From positions 2,084,391-2,148,390 of the forward strand of contig NC_016645.1 of the NCBI RefSeq assembly GCF_000234805.1: DNA of 64,000 nucleotides. The letters run 5' to 3'. Below the pieces are notes generated by a model that saw only the letters and a program-made list of their open reading frames with translations, searched no databases and was not told the origin of the DNA. The DNA comes from Pyrobaculum ferrireducens. Lineage in GTDB: Archaea; Thermoproteota; Thermoprotei; Thermoproteales; Thermoproteaceae. Made by a program: the position numbers and the translations under genes. Positions 17,263 through 25,689 of this stretch are shown one piece after another (positions within the stretch are counted from its first letter, which is position 1; each line of letters starts with the position of its first letter).

Positions 17263-18918
17263 ATGCCAGCTGTAGCTAGGTGTTTCTGGGGTTTTCTCCA
17301 CTTGGGGGATCAGATCTTGTGTCGTTCTATTGATTGGATAAGGGGGGCGCGTTATCTGCCGTGTGAGGTGTCGTCTGCTGGGCTTCCCAATGTTGACGAT
17401 TTTGTTGCTCTCTGCTTTTACTACTCCAAGGAGGCTGGTTTTGGGAACCAAGCGTCTCTTGAGACTCTGAGACTTAAGAAATCTGCAGAAGTTGCTAAAT
17501 GGCTGGGAATAGCTATGGCGTTTGTAATAGAGGATAGGTGGTCGAGCGACTTAAACAGAGCGGTTGTTGTTCCAATGCCCAAGCACCCAGAGGAGAAGAA
17601 GGGATACAACCAGGCGCTTGAGCTCGCCAGAGTTGTCGTAGATAGCTTAACTCAACAAGGATATCGCATAGTACTCGAAGATGACGTTGTGGGGAAGAAA
17701 TTGCCGATATCGTCTACTGAAATTAGAAGTTCCTGTAGAAAAGATTTTGATTGTGCTGTGAGGCGCCACGAAGAGAACTTGGTGGTGCTTAAACAGCTGG
17801 ATAGGCCTGTGGCGGTTATTATCGACGACGTTAGGACTACGGGCGCCTCTGTGGCGGCGTTGGCTAAAAAGCTGAGAGAGGCGGGGGCCAGGAGGGTATA
17901 CGCTGCAGTCATCTCACGCGATGCTGTAATAAAGGACGTAGGTAGGTGTATCGTGAAAGAGATATATGAGGTTCATGATTATTATGACGACAATTATCCT
18001 TATACTCTGGACGAGCTGGCTGAGATATACAGCGCGGCCATACACTGGCGGAGGGAGTGGGGTCCCATAAGGAGTCTAGCCGCTAAACTGAAGGACGGAG
18101 CTGAGCTTATAGGCTTACTTAGACAGCTTCCTTCATTTAGCCTTGCTCAGCAAAAGGCCGCGGAGCTGAGGGGCTCGCTGGAGTTAGCCATTAAGCTGGG
18201 GGCTGTGCCGCTTCCCATGGGGTGGGGCGAGTACCCAAAGCTCCTCATGGAATACGGCCGCGGCGTGGTGGACCCACCATTGTTAATTTTTCGTATGGGG
18301 AGGCCTCTCAACTTCGTCGAGTGGCCTGTGGCTGTGGTGGGGACCAGAGATCCCACTGAAAGCGGGCTCAAGGCGGCGGCGGAGGTGGGCCGCCTCCTAG
18401 CTAAGAGGGGCGTGCCGGTGGTGACGGGTTTAGCCAGGGGCGTCGACACGGCGGCGGTAAAGGGCGCGCGCTCAGCCGGCGGCTGGGTCATAGGCGTGTG
18501 GCCAGCGCTGTGGAGAAGAGTGCTGGAGTCCACCGAGCCGCGCCGAACGCATATAGTGCTGTACCGCGAGATTTCGTATTTTCTCAAAAGAGGCAACTCA
18601 ACTGTGGTGGCTGAGTACGCCTTTGGTGACGACGCTAGGCGAGGCTTCGACCAGATGCTGGCCGCGAGAAATAGGATAATTTCGGGTATGTCGAGAGCTG
18701 TAATCATCCCGGAGTCTAGGTACAGAGAAAGGGGCTGGGGCACCAAGTACCAGGTGAAGTACGGCATTAAAGCCGGCAGAGTCGTAATAGTAATGAAGCC
18801 CAGCACAGACGCAGAAGACGTGTGGCGTGCATTTAAGTACTTTGTAGACAGAGGGGCGGTGGAAGCCAAAGACCCCGAGGATGCGGTAGAAATCGCGCTC
18901 AGCACAAACCCCCTCTAG
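17263..18918 (+). CDS. ComF-like phosphoribosyltransferase fused to DprA/Smf (SLOG) domain
   Basis: A 551-residue two-domain protein. Residues 1-230 resemble ComF/ComFC: paired Cys near the start (Cys 20, 34), VVVPMPKHPEEKKGYNQALE (102-121) and the PRPP-binding loop VIIDDVRTTGAS (185-196). Residues 310-545 match DprA/Smf: VAVVGTRDP (356-364), TGLARGVDTAA (388-398) and ARNRIISGMS (468-477). In bacteria ComF and DprA are separate competence proteins. DprA binds ssDNA and loads RecA, and its Rossmann fold belongs to the SLOG class, which also occurs in nucleotide-signal immune systems. A single-chain fusion suggests one reaction or pathway links them. ATG 17263 has no strong TATA box at the usual distance. 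Confidence 0.8.
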   Translation: MPAVARCFWGFLHLGDQILCRSIDWIRGARYLPCEVSSAGLPNVDDFVALCFYYSKEAGFGNQASLETLRLKKSAEVAKWLGIAMAFVIEDRWSSDLNRAVVVPMPKHPEEKKGYNQALELARVVVDSLTQQGYRIVLEDDVVGKKLPISSTEIRSSCRKDFDCAVRRHEENLVVLKQLDRPVAVIIDDVRTTGASVAALAKKLREAGARRVYAAVISRDAVIKDVGRCIVKEIYEVHDYYDDNYPYTLDELAEIYSAAIHWRREWGPIRSLAAKLKDGAELIGLLRQLPSFSLAQQKAAELRGSLELAIKLGAVPLPMGWGEYPKLLMEYGRGVVDPPLLIFRMGRPLNFVEWPVAVVGTRDPTESGLKAAAEVGRLLAKRGVPVVTGLARGVDTAAVKGARSAGGWVIGVWPALWRRVLESTEPRRTHIVLYREISYFLKRGNSTVVAEYAFGDDARRGFDQMLAARNRIISGMSRAVIIPESRYRERGWGTKYQVKYGIKAGRVVIVMKPSTDAEDVWRAFKYFVDRGAVEAKDPEDAVEIALSTNPL

Positions 18919-18987
18919 TAAACAAATTGCGCTGTTAGAAATAACTAGTGGCGTTGTCCTTAAATTTTACGTATATGATCTGTTTTA

Positions 18988-20067
18988 GTGCCTAGGTGGG
19001 AGGACGAGGAGGAGGATGGGAAGTGGACTCATGGCTTTGATGCTGCGTGGCGGGAGTTGCAAGACACCTCTCCTAGGCATTCGCCGGATGTTACTTACGG
19101 CTTGATTATTGTTAACGTCATTGTTTTTCTCGTGACTTTGGGTATGATGTTTGAGAATCCGTGGGCTGTGGGAGTAACTGCTTCTGAGTTTGTGGAGAAC
19201 CCGCTTAACCCTAAGGTTATTCTTTCTATGTTTGCCCATGCCGGCGTGTTGCATATTTTGGGAAATATGCTTTTTCTATATAAATATGGCGATAACGTCG
19301 AGGCGGCGATGGGGAGGCTGAGATACCTCGTCTTTTATATGGCTTGTGGCTACGTTGCGGTGGCGGCTCAGGTGCTGTTTGCCTCTGCTGTGGGTACGCC
19401 GAGGTACATGCTGGCTCCCATGATGGGAGCCTCCGGAGCTATTAGTGGCGTTTTGGGCGCATACATATATCTCTGGCCCGGGTCAACCACATACCGCTGT
19501 TTTTGTATCCGCTTTTCGTGCTACTGTATGAAGATGTCGGCCCGCTACGACATAGCCATATGGGCTGGGTTCCAGTTTCTACTGCCCCTGATAGAGCCCT
19601 CTGTCGCCGTTTTTGCCCACATGGGGGGCTTCGTCGCCGGCATCGCCATGGCCCCCATTTTTGCCAAGAGGGAAAAGGTGGAGAGGTTGAGGGAGGAGAT
19701 TAAGAATGGTATGTACCGGGGCCCCCCGCCTAGAGAGCATGAGCTGGCTGAGAGGGGTTGGGACGGCGTTGTGAAGTGGGTAGTCGGGGCTGTAGCGGCG
19801 GCGGTGTTAATAACAGCGGTGATTGGAATTAAAAGCCATATGTGGGTGGTATACACAGTGAAATTAGAGCCATGGGGGTTCGCCGGGGAAGAGGCGAGGC
19901 CAGGCTCGCCGCAACCCCTAACTGTGTTGAAGTCTGGTCACCATGTTTTAGTGGCTCACGGCCCTGCTTCAAACGCCGGAGTAGCGGTCTCTGTTGCGAT
20001 AATAGCCGCCTCGTTGCTTCTACTTGTCCGTGCGCTGGAGAAACAAGTGGATTGGGAGATCTTGTGA
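18988..20067 (+). CDS. Rhomboid-family intramembrane serine protease with extended C-terminus
   Basis: A 359-residue membrane protein. After an acidic cytoplasmic N-terminus (WEDEEEDGKW), six core helices carry the rhomboid motifs: HAGVLHILGNMLFLYKYGDNVE, catalytic GASGAISG (Ser about residue 151) and catalytic His in HMGGFVAG (about 212). Beyond the core there is a charged linker (KREKVERLREEIKNG), another membrane helix and a final helix near residue 340. That arrangement is longer than minimal rhomboids. It cleaves membrane protein segments; the substrate is unknown. Start GTG 18988 is leaderless, with TTAAATTT around 18962. A cysteine-rich insert (YRCFCIRFSCYC) between helices is odd and may be a species-specific loop. 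Confidence 0.85.
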   Translation: MPRWEDEEEDGKWTHGFDAAWRELQDTSPRHSPDVTYGLIIVNVIVFLVTLGMMFENPWAVGVTASEFVENPLNPKVILSMFAHAGVLHILGNMLFLYKYGDNVEAAMGRLRYLVFYMACGYVAVAAQVLFASAVGTPRYMLAPMMGASGAISGVLGAYIYLWPGSTTYRCFCIRFSCYCMKMSARYDIAIWAGFQFLLPLIEPSVAVFAHMGGFVAGIAMAPIFAKREKVERLREEIKNGMYRGPPPREHELAERGWDGVVKWVVGAVAAAVLITAVIGIKSHMWVVYTVKLEPWGFAGEEARPGSPQPLTVLKSGHHVLVAHGPASNAGVAVSVAIIAASLLLLVRALEKQVDWEIL

Positions 20068-20193
20068 CTACCCGCTTCCCACCTCCTTTTCACTCTCAAG
20101 CGTCTCTGAAGCTTGTAGTATGTGGATCCGTAGCGTGTGCAGACGGGACGCGTCTGATGGCCCTTCGGCGCTCCGTTTCTTAACCCGCTTTCT

Positions 20194-20406
20194 CTACATG
20201 TCCATCTTTGAATAACGGGGGGCCGTTGCGGAAACTCTCCCATTAAGCGTTGATTCACCGCAGGGACTTTCTAAATTTCGAGAGTTGAAGTATTTCAGCA
20301 AACTGATCCACTCCACGGGGCCGTTTAGACACGCTGTTATTAGCTCTGCGCCGTTGTGATCTACAAGCCCGTTAAGCGCTGAGCGGGTAAGCACCTGGGG
20401 GGTCAA
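20194..20406 (-). CDS. Small hypothetical protein or gene remnant (70 aa)
   Basis: A 70-codon frame from TTG 20406: residues 5-40 look protein-like (VLTRSALNGLVDHNG, LITACLNGPVEWISLLKYF), but I recognise no family. Support comes from position: TTTAAATTTA (20426-20435) lies 24 bp upstream and the same box serves the aldo-keto reductase in the other direction. The remaining bases of 20068-20193 hold nothing I can name. Confidence 0.35.
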   Translation of the reverse strand: MTPQVLTRSALNGLVDHNGAELITACLNGPVEWISLLKYFNSRNLESPCGESTLNGRVSATAPRYSKMDM

Positions 20407-20425
20407 GCAACTCCCGTTGAGTGTG

Positions 20426-20435
20426 TTTAAATTTA
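20426..20435. promoter_or_regulatory. Shared TATA box between divergent starts 20406 and 20453
   Basis: The palindromic TTTAAATTTA sits midway between the two start codons (about 24 bp to each). The plus-strand use is well supported by the reductase gene; the minus-strand use depends on the small frame being real. Confidence 0.45.
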
Positions 20436-20452
20436 TCAGTCGGGGTCTTGCT

Positions 20453-21391
20453 ATGCGTTATAGGGAGTCGATGGGGCTTAGGCTTTCTGAAATTGGTTTT
20501 GGCGGGTGGGTTGTTGGGAGCGACTTGTACAGAGTTGACGACGACGTGGCGAGGGCCCTTGTGAAGAGGGCGCTTGATCTTGGTATAAATTTTTTCGACA
20601 CGGCCGACGTGTATGGGAGGGGGAGGAGCGAGGCTCTGCTGGGGGAGTGGCTGAGAGGGCACGACGTGGTCATCTCCACGAAGGTTGGGTACGACTTCTA
20701 CGGCGGGGGGAGGCCGGCGAGGAGGTTTGACCCCCGGTACCTCGAGATGGCCGTGTCGCGGTCGGCGGAGAGGCTTGGGAGGAGGCCGAATATACTAATG
20801 CTCCACAACCCCCCGGCCGGGGCTGTTCGGGAGGTGGCTGGCTATGTTCTGTCTAGGCGCGGGGTGTGGGCGGATTACGTAGGGGCCGCGCTGGGGCCTG
20901 AGGTGGATGTGTTGGAGGAGGGCATCGCGGCGCTGGAGGCCGGGCTCGACGCGTTGATGTTTGTATTTAATATCTTGGAGCAGGAGCCGGGGCTTGAGCT
21001 CATTAGGCGGGGGGCCGGGAGGATTCTCCTGGCTAGGGTGCCCCACGCCAGCGACGTCTTGACAGACAGCTTCAAGCCGGAGTTCCCGCCGGAGGACCAC
21101 AGGTCGCTGAGGCCGAGAGAGTGGCTAGTGAAGGCAAGGCGGCTTGTGGAGGCGGAGATTGCCCCCCTCGCCAGGGAGCTGGGCCTCTCCCTGGGGCAGT
21201 ACGCGGTTAAGTTTGTCCTCTCCTTCCCCGTCACCAGCGTGGTTGTCACCGCCACATCTCTGGAGGAGCTGGAGGAGTACGCCTCGGCGTCTGACGGCAA
21301 GCCTCTCCCCAGGGACCACTTGGAGAGGATTGGGGAGTTTTGGGCTAAGTATAGGGAGGTTTTGCAGAGCCCTCCGCCTGCCTTGGCTTGA
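20453..21391 (+). CDS. Aldo/keto reductase family oxidoreductase
   Basis: A 312-residue (beta/alpha)8 barrel enzyme that uses NADPH to reduce carbonyls. The catalytic tetrad is visible: Asp and Tyr in FFDTADVYGRGRSE (about 45-58), Lys in ISTKVGYD (about 75-82) and His in LMLHNPP (about 117-123). The substrate is unknown. An upstream TTG start would add 12 residues, but the leaderless ATG 20453, 23 bp after TTTAAATTTA, fits better. Its last 47 bp overlap the 3' end of the convergent DUF996 gene, so both reading frames share sequence there. Confidence 0.88.
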   Translation: MRYRESMGLRLSEIGFGGWVVGSDLYRVDDDVARALVKRALDLGINFFDTADVYGRGRSEALLGEWLRGHDVVISTKVGYDFYGGGRPARRFDPRYLEMAVSRSAERLGRRPNILMLHNPPAGAVREVAGYVLSRRGVWADYVGAALGPEVDVLEEGIAALEAGLDALMFVFNILEQEPGLELIRRGAGRILLARVPHASDVLTDSFKPEFPPEDHRSLRPREWLVKARRLVEAEIAPLARELGLSLGQYAVKFVLSFPVTSVVVTATSLEELEEYASASDGKPLPRDHLERIGEFWAKYREVLQSPPPALA

Positions 21392-21911
21392 GCTCAAATG
21401 CGCCTATTATTGCGAAGATCAGCCCTATTATGTATATCAAAATGCCGACGAATACCACGTAAGTCAAGGCCCCTATCCACACAAAAGTCGCCGCTTTTTG
21501 GAAATTGTCGGAGCCGGTTACCTCGTGGAGGGCTCTGTACGCCCTCCTCTCAAAGTTGGTGGCAGCCACCTTTATGAGCCACACCATTACCCAGATCCCT
21601 ACGGCGATAAACACGATTCCGTAGAGATCTTTGGGTAGTGCCCACGGCGCGTAGATGGCGGTGTGTATAAGCCAGCCCACCAGCGCCACCGCGGCTATTA
21701 CCACTCCCACGATGGCTGTTATGTAGGCGTATAGGAGGTTGTTGAATATGTCGCGGCGGTTGTAGTAGTCGGCGAGGCCGTGGGCGCCGACCAGTGCCAG
21801 GACTGCGCCGACCAACATGACGGCCCCAAGATCTCCCAGCCAGGTAAAGGAGCCTATGATCTGCAGAATAAGCCCAACGCCGAGGAGTATCTTAGCAGTT
21901 TCAAAATCCAT
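21345..21911 (-). CDS. DUF996-like integral membrane protein
   Basis: A 188-residue membrane protein with about five or six helices (for example LLGVGLILQIIGSF, AVMLVGAVLALVGAHGLADYY, LYGIVFIAVGIWVMVWLI, TYVVFVGILIYIIGLIF). The pattern and the start MDFETAKILLGVGLIL match the archaeal DUF996 family, whose function is unknown. The longer frame to 22067 is rejected: the Arg/Gly-rich extension overlaps the upstream gene, and TTATATACC near 21935 gives a leaderless ATG at 21911. It is convergent with the aldo-keto reductase, with a 47 bp coding overlap. Confidence 0.75.
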   Translation of the reverse strand: MDFETAKILLGVGLILQIIGSFTWLGDLGAVMLVGAVLALVGAHGLADYYNRRDIFNNLLYAYITAIVGVVIAAVALVGWLIHTAIYAPWALPKDLYGIVFIAVGIWVMVWLIKVAATNFERRAYRALHEVTGSDNFQKAATFVWIGALTYVVFVGILIYIIGLIFAIIGAFELKPRQAEGSAKPPYT

Positions 21912-21940
21912 AGCTAATGCAGAGGCCTGGTATATAAGCC

Positions 21941-22342
21941 TTACTTTACCAGATCCAGGGCGAATTTTGTAATGGCCCAGGGGTCCCAGCTCCCCGTGGG
22001 CATGTGGGGCCTGCCCCGGGGCATCTCCACAGCCTCCACGGCGTCTCTGGGCCCCAGCGCGGCGCATATGGCCTCCGCGGCCCCTGCGGCTGAGTAGGCG
22101 AGTGCGTCTCTAATCTGGCTCGTCTTTGCGAGGAAGACGAGTGCGGATATGTTTGGATTCTTGGCGGGGCCTTTCCAGTGGTAGGCGTAGTACAGCGCCT
22201 GCGCCAGCTCCAGCCAGTGGGCCACGGCCTGGGGCTTGACGCAGATAGACACGGCGCCGCGGGACTCGATCTTTATCTCCTCCGGCGGCCTTTCGAATAC
22301 CACGAGCTCCAAACGTAGGCAGAGGTCGCCGGCGCAGATCAC
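21941..22342 (-). CDS. Cgi121-like protein (possible KEOPS subunit)
   Basis: A 133-residue protein. Residues 60-85 (GPAKNPNISALVFLAKTSQI followed by RDALAYSA) resemble the diagnostic block of Cgi121/TPRKB, usually written KNPxxExLLxLAGTRQIxxA. Cgi121 binds tRNA CCA ends and helps the KEOPS complex make the t6A modification at position 37. The match is moderate, because the acidic residue and the TRQI element are changed (TSQI). Start GTG 22342 has a TATA-like GATAAAAAC 24 bp upstream. No other KEOPS gene is adjacent. If this is not Cgi121, it is an uncharacterised protein. Confidence 0.5.
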   Translation of the reverse strand: MICAGDLCLRLELVVFERPPEEIKIESRGAVSICVKPQAVAHWLELAQALYYAYHWKGPAKNPNISALVFLAKTSQIRDALAYSAAGAAEAICAALGPRDAVEAVEMPRGRPHMPTGSWDPWAITKFALDLVK

Positions 22343-22414
22343 GTCCCCGGGGGGAGCTCCGGGTTTTTATCGGTTTTTCTCAATGCTTAAAAATTACATT
22401 CGGATTCGGGTTCC

Positions 22415-23581
22415 ATGAAGAAGGTGGTAATAGTCGGCGGGGGCATCGCGGGGTTGACTGTCGCCAAGACGCTTCTAGAGGGGAAGATGCAGGCCGAAAT
22501 CACGGTGGTAAACAACGCGCCTCACTACTTCGCCGGGCCCAGCAGACCTCTTCTGCTCACAGGAGAGCAGTCGCTTGACCGCATTGTGAGGGGCTACGAA
22601 GAGGTGGCGCGCAGGGGCGTGAAGGTGGTGGTGGGTACGGTGTACTCCGTAGACCCCGCCAACAGGAGGGTTAGGCTCGTGGGGGGCTACGTGTCCGACG
22701 GCGGCGTGATGGAGCTTCAGTACGACTACCTAGTGGTGGCCCCCGGCGTGGTGCTGGACGGCTCCCAGATAACTGGCTACGACAAGTACCGAGGCAATGT
22801 GCTCAACGTCTACGACCCCGGGAGGGCGAGGCTTCTGAGGGACAAGGTGTGGAGCGCCGAGAGGGGCACCGTGGTAGTGTACGCACCTAAGGTGCCGTAT
22901 AGATGCGCCCCGGCGCCTACGGAAACCGCCCTGCTGATAGACGCCGTGCTGAGGCACAGGGGGGTGAGGGACAAGTTCAAGATAATCCACATCGACGCCA
23001 ACGACAAGACCCAGCCCCCCGTCATAGCAGACGTCGTCGGAGAGATATACAAAAAACAGGGCATAGAGGTGGTGACCGGCCAGGAGATTACCGAGATTGG
23101 GGAGAACTACGTGGTTACTAGAAGCGGGGAGAGGTATCAATACGACATCTTGGCGATGCTCGAGCCCAACAGGGCGCCCAAATTCGTGGCGGAGGCCGGC
23201 CTCGGGGGGCAGTGGGTAGAGGTCAGGTCGCCCCAAGACCTGCGGCACCCCAAGTTCGACGACGTGCTTGCGGCGGGGGACGCCGCAGGCCTGCAGTTCC
23301 CCAAAAACCAGGAGATTGCCTTCGAAAGCGCCCTCTTCGCCGCCAACAAGATACTAGAGATGGAGGGGCTCCCCCACAGAGCCAGCGTCCAGTACGCGTT
23401 CCTCGGCTGGGCTTACGTGGGCAACCCGGAGGGGAGGTTGCAGACGCTGTCGGTAATGTTCGGCCTAGACTTCACCACACAGCCGCCCAAACCCTCCAAA
23501 GACCCGCAGCCGAAGCGTGAATACACCGAGCGCAAAGACTCCTGGGAGCAGAGCTACCTAAAAAACCTATTCGGCCACTAA
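22415..23581 (+). CDS. FAD-dependent pyridine nucleotide-disulfide oxidoreductase, sulfide:quinone reductase-like
   Basis: A 388-residue flavoprotein. The FAD dinucleotide fold is [17 protein letters not shown] (residues 4-20), the second FAD contact is DYLVVAPGV, and VLAAGDAAG (about 285) binds the flavin ribityl chain. The Cys in [11 protein letters not shown] (about residue 167) corresponds to the conserved Cys of sulfide:quinone oxidoreductases and flavocytochrome c sulfide dehydrogenases. A C-terminal helical tail may attach it to the membrane. It probably feeds electrons into the menaquinone pool, fitting the mqn genes of this window. ATG 22415 is leaderless, with TTAAAAATT at about 22387-22395. 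A terminator follows at 23595-23636. Confidence 0.8.
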   Translation: MKKVVIVGGGIAGLTVAKTLLEGKMQAEITVVNNAPHYFAGPSRPLLLTGEQSLDRIVRGYEEVARRGVKVVVGTVYSVDPANRRVRLVGGYVSDGGVMELQYDYLVVAPGVVLDGSQITGYDKYRGNVLNVYDPGRARLLRDKVWSAERGTVVVYAPKVPYRCAPAPTETALLIDAVLRHRGVRDKFKIIHIDANDKTQPPVIADVVGEIYKKQGIEVVTGQEITEIGENYVVTRSGERYQYDILAMLEPNRAPKFVAEAGLGGQWVEVRSPQDLRHPKFDDVLAAGDAAGLQFPKNQEIAFESALFAANKILEMEGLPHRASVQYAFLGWAYVGNPEGRLQTLSVMFGLDFTTQPPKPSKDPQPKREYTERKDSWEQSYLKNLFGH

Positions 23582-23594
23582 TCCGTTAACAATA

Positions 23595-23636
23595 AGCCCT
23601 CCTTTGTGATCACTCTCCTACGAGGGGGCTTTTTTT
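23595..23636 (+). terminator. Hairpin plus T7 terminator after the SQR-like gene
   Basis: AGCCCTC (23595-23601) pairs with GGGGGCT (23624-23630, one G-U pair) across a 22-nt loop and is followed by a run of seven T (23630-23636). Bacterial-looking hairpin terminators are uncommon in crenarchaea, but the T run alone would also suffice. Confidence 0.55.
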
Positions 23637-23789
23637 AACTCAAAACCACAGCGTCTTGTAGAGTAGTGGAGTCAAGGGATGCATGCAAGCAGGGAGGAGA
23701 TCCCATATCTAAGGAGAGACGCGGCCTATCAACATCTTTATTACAGCCTACGCTTAAGTATTTAATAGGTGCTAGGCCTTAGAATACTT

Positions 23790-24296
23790 ATGGAGTTCCC
23801 CCTGCTGACTAAGCCGTGGAGGGACATAGAGAAGTACCGCGACGCTAGGTTGCGCGAGGCGCGGATAGAAATGAGTCTAGCGCTTGAGTTTCTAGAGGAT
23901 GGGCTTCTTAGAAACGCCGCGGGTAAAGCCTTCCAGGCATGGAAGGCCTACCTAGCCGCGCAACTCGCCGAGAGGAGAGAGGCTTTAAAGAAGATCTACC
24001 CCGGCTCGAGGAGGATCAGAGTGGGGGAGGATGAGATCGAAGTGGAGGACGTCGATGTGGTTATCGCTCTGGTGCCCACTACCCATATGATAAAGCTCGC
24101 CGGAGTCGTAGGCGGCGACTCGGTGGAGTTCACTGTACTCGCCCCGAGCCTCTACCGCTACCAGTACAACGGCCCAGATCCGGAGGGCTTCTTTTCAGAT
24201 ATCCCCGACGACAGGTCAGCGGCCCTCCTCATCTGCCGCCTAGCCTCAAAGCTGGCGGGAGACTCAGAGCTCTACAAGAGGGTCTGCGGCGCCTAG
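23790..24296 (+). CDS. PaREP1-family protein
   Basis: A 168-residue helical protein, second PaREP1 member in the window. It shares KPWRD, REARIEMSLALEFLEDGLLR, NAAGKAF and LYRYQYNGPD with the protein at 14251-14745. Both keep a long central region and a conserved QYNGxD near the C-terminus, so they are full-length relatives, not fragments. The function of the family is unknown. ATG 23790 is preceded by TATTTAATA (about 23757-23765) at the leaderless distance. The gene overlaps the convergent DUF4349 gene by 4 bp. Confidence 0.7.
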   Translation: MEFPLLTKPWRDIEKYRDARLREARIEMSLALEFLEDGLLRNAAGKAFQAWKAYLAAQLAERREALKKIYPGSRRIRVGEDEIEVEDVDVVIALVPTTHMIKLAGVVGGDSVEFTVLAPSLYRYQYNGPDPEGFFSDIPDDRSAALLICRLASKLAGDSELYKRVCGA

Positions 24297-25642
24297 CGGC
24301 CCCTCGCGCCTCTCTTAGCCAGCTTGTTATAGGCGTAGTAGGCCCCGTAGGCCAGCGCCCCGACTGGCGCCAGCGCCAGCAACGCCGCCAGTAGCCACAC
24401 AGCCACCGTCGTCATCGCCGACAGTCCGGCCCCCAGCGCGTCTGCCAGGGGGTTCGCGGGTCTACGTAGCGAAATTATGAGCTGGGACTCCGGGGCGTAT
24501 GTGAGCTCCACCCTCCTGTCCACCAGCCTGCCGGGCAGAGACTTCTCCAGCCTCTCGACCTCTTCTGTAGGCACAGACAGCCGCACCTCGCCGCTCTGCT
24601 GAGAGGCGTAGGCGGACAGCACCCTGCCCACCCCCATCCCGGCTATGCGCCTCATGGCCTCCTCCACGTTGTCGACTTCTAAAACGAGGTGTATGGAGTA
24701 GGCCCTCTTCTTCTGCACAAAGTTGACGACGACGGTGGACGTGCCGGTCGCGGAGGGGGCGGAGGCGACTTTCCTCTCCACCACGGCGCCGGGGACCTGC
24801 GCCTCCAGCTGGGCGAGCTTCGTGGTGGCCACCACAGCCTCCACACGCCCCTCCCTGCCCGCGAACTGCATAGAGCTGATCCTGCCAGCCTTGGCCACGG
24901 CGTCTACAAACTTCCTCACGGCGTCCTCGACGTCCTCCACCTCCGCCGTCAGCGTCACGTGGTAGGACACGCCCCCGCCCACGAGATGCACCACCACCGT
25001 GGCGTAGGCGATCCTCCCCGCAAGAGATCTGAGCTCAGCCTCGAGCCTCTCCACCTCTGACCTCACTCTCTTCAACTCCTGCTCCACCTTCAAAATCTCG
25101 TCTACGCTCTGCGCCCTCTGCAACAGTTCAAGCAACCGGCGCTCCGTGGCCTTCGTTGAGTTCAGCCGGGCCCACAGATCGATATACACCTCCCCCACCT
25201 CCTCCGCCTTCACTGAAAACTGGTCCACGGGGCCTATCTCCCTAACCATGGCGAGGAACTGATCCAGCCTATCGCTAGGCACCTTAACCGTGAGCCTAAC
25301 CTCGCCCAGCCCACCCTCGCTCCCCGCTACGTATCCACCCACAGCCGCCGCGGCCCTCCTCACAGCCGACTCAGCCCCCTCCAAATCCTGGACAATAAGC
25401 CTAATGTACCCCTCCCTGACCTCTAGACGATCCTTGAATTCAGACGGCGCAGGTGGAGTCAAGGTCTGAGGAGTTGCGCCGGTCGCCGTCGACAAGTCTG
25501 CAGACGGGGCGCCGCGCAAGTCAAGAGCCCTCGGCGCGCCCGACGTTAGTACGGCAGACGTCGCGAGGAGGTGGGAGCCAACAAAGAGGGTGACCGCGGC
25601 CGACGCCGCGATAATTATGAGGAATAGGGTTCTACCCCTCAC
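24293..25642 (-). CDS. DUF4349-like membrane-anchored protein with coiled coil
   Basis: A 449-residue protein. An N-terminal hydrophobic segment (LFLIIIAASAAVTLFVGSHLL) is a signal anchor. Residues ~70-230 follow the DUF4349 pattern: GYIRLIVQDLEGAESAVRRA, VRLTVKVPSDRLDQFLAMVR and then a long coiled coil with RVRSEVERLEAELRSLAGRI. A repeat-like beta domain follows (RVEAVVATTKLAQLEAQVPG is echoed by EVRLSVPTEEVERLEKSLPG), then a C-terminal membrane helix (VWLLAALLALAPVGALAYGA). Most of it should be extracellular. Function is unknown; it is probably part of the envelope. It lies upstream-convergent to PaREP1 and downstream of atpB on the same strand. Confidence 0.75.
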   Translation of the reverse strand: MRGRTLFLIIIAASAAVTLFVGSHLLATSAVLTSGAPRALDLRGAPSADLSTATGATPQTLTPPAPSEFKDRLEVREGYIRLIVQDLEGAESAVRRAAAAVGGYVAGSEGGLGEVRLTVKVPSDRLDQFLAMVREIGPVDQFSVKAEEVGEVYIDLWARLNSTKATERRLLELLQRAQSVDEILKVEQELKRVRSEVERLEAELRSLAGRIAYATVVVHLVGGGVSYHVTLTAEVEDVEDAVRKFVDAVAKAGRISSMQFAGREGRVEAVVATTKLAQLEAQVPGAVVERKVASAPSATGTSTVVVNFVQKKRAYSIHLVLEVDNVEEAMRRIAGMGVGRVLSAYASQQSGEVRLSVPTEEVERLEKSLPGRLVDRRVELTYAPESQLIISLRRPANPLADALGAGLSAMTTVAVWLLAALLALAPVGALAYGAYYAYNKLAKRGARGR

Positions 25643-25689
25643 ATGCGTCGAGGAGCCCCTACTTAAAAACGTGATGTACTCTCAGTACA

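Noticed and set aside
21912-22067. N-terminal extension of the DUF996 protein
   Set aside because: It is Arg/Gly-rich and overlaps the upstream gene. A TATA box near 21935 and the membrane-helix start fit ATG 21911.
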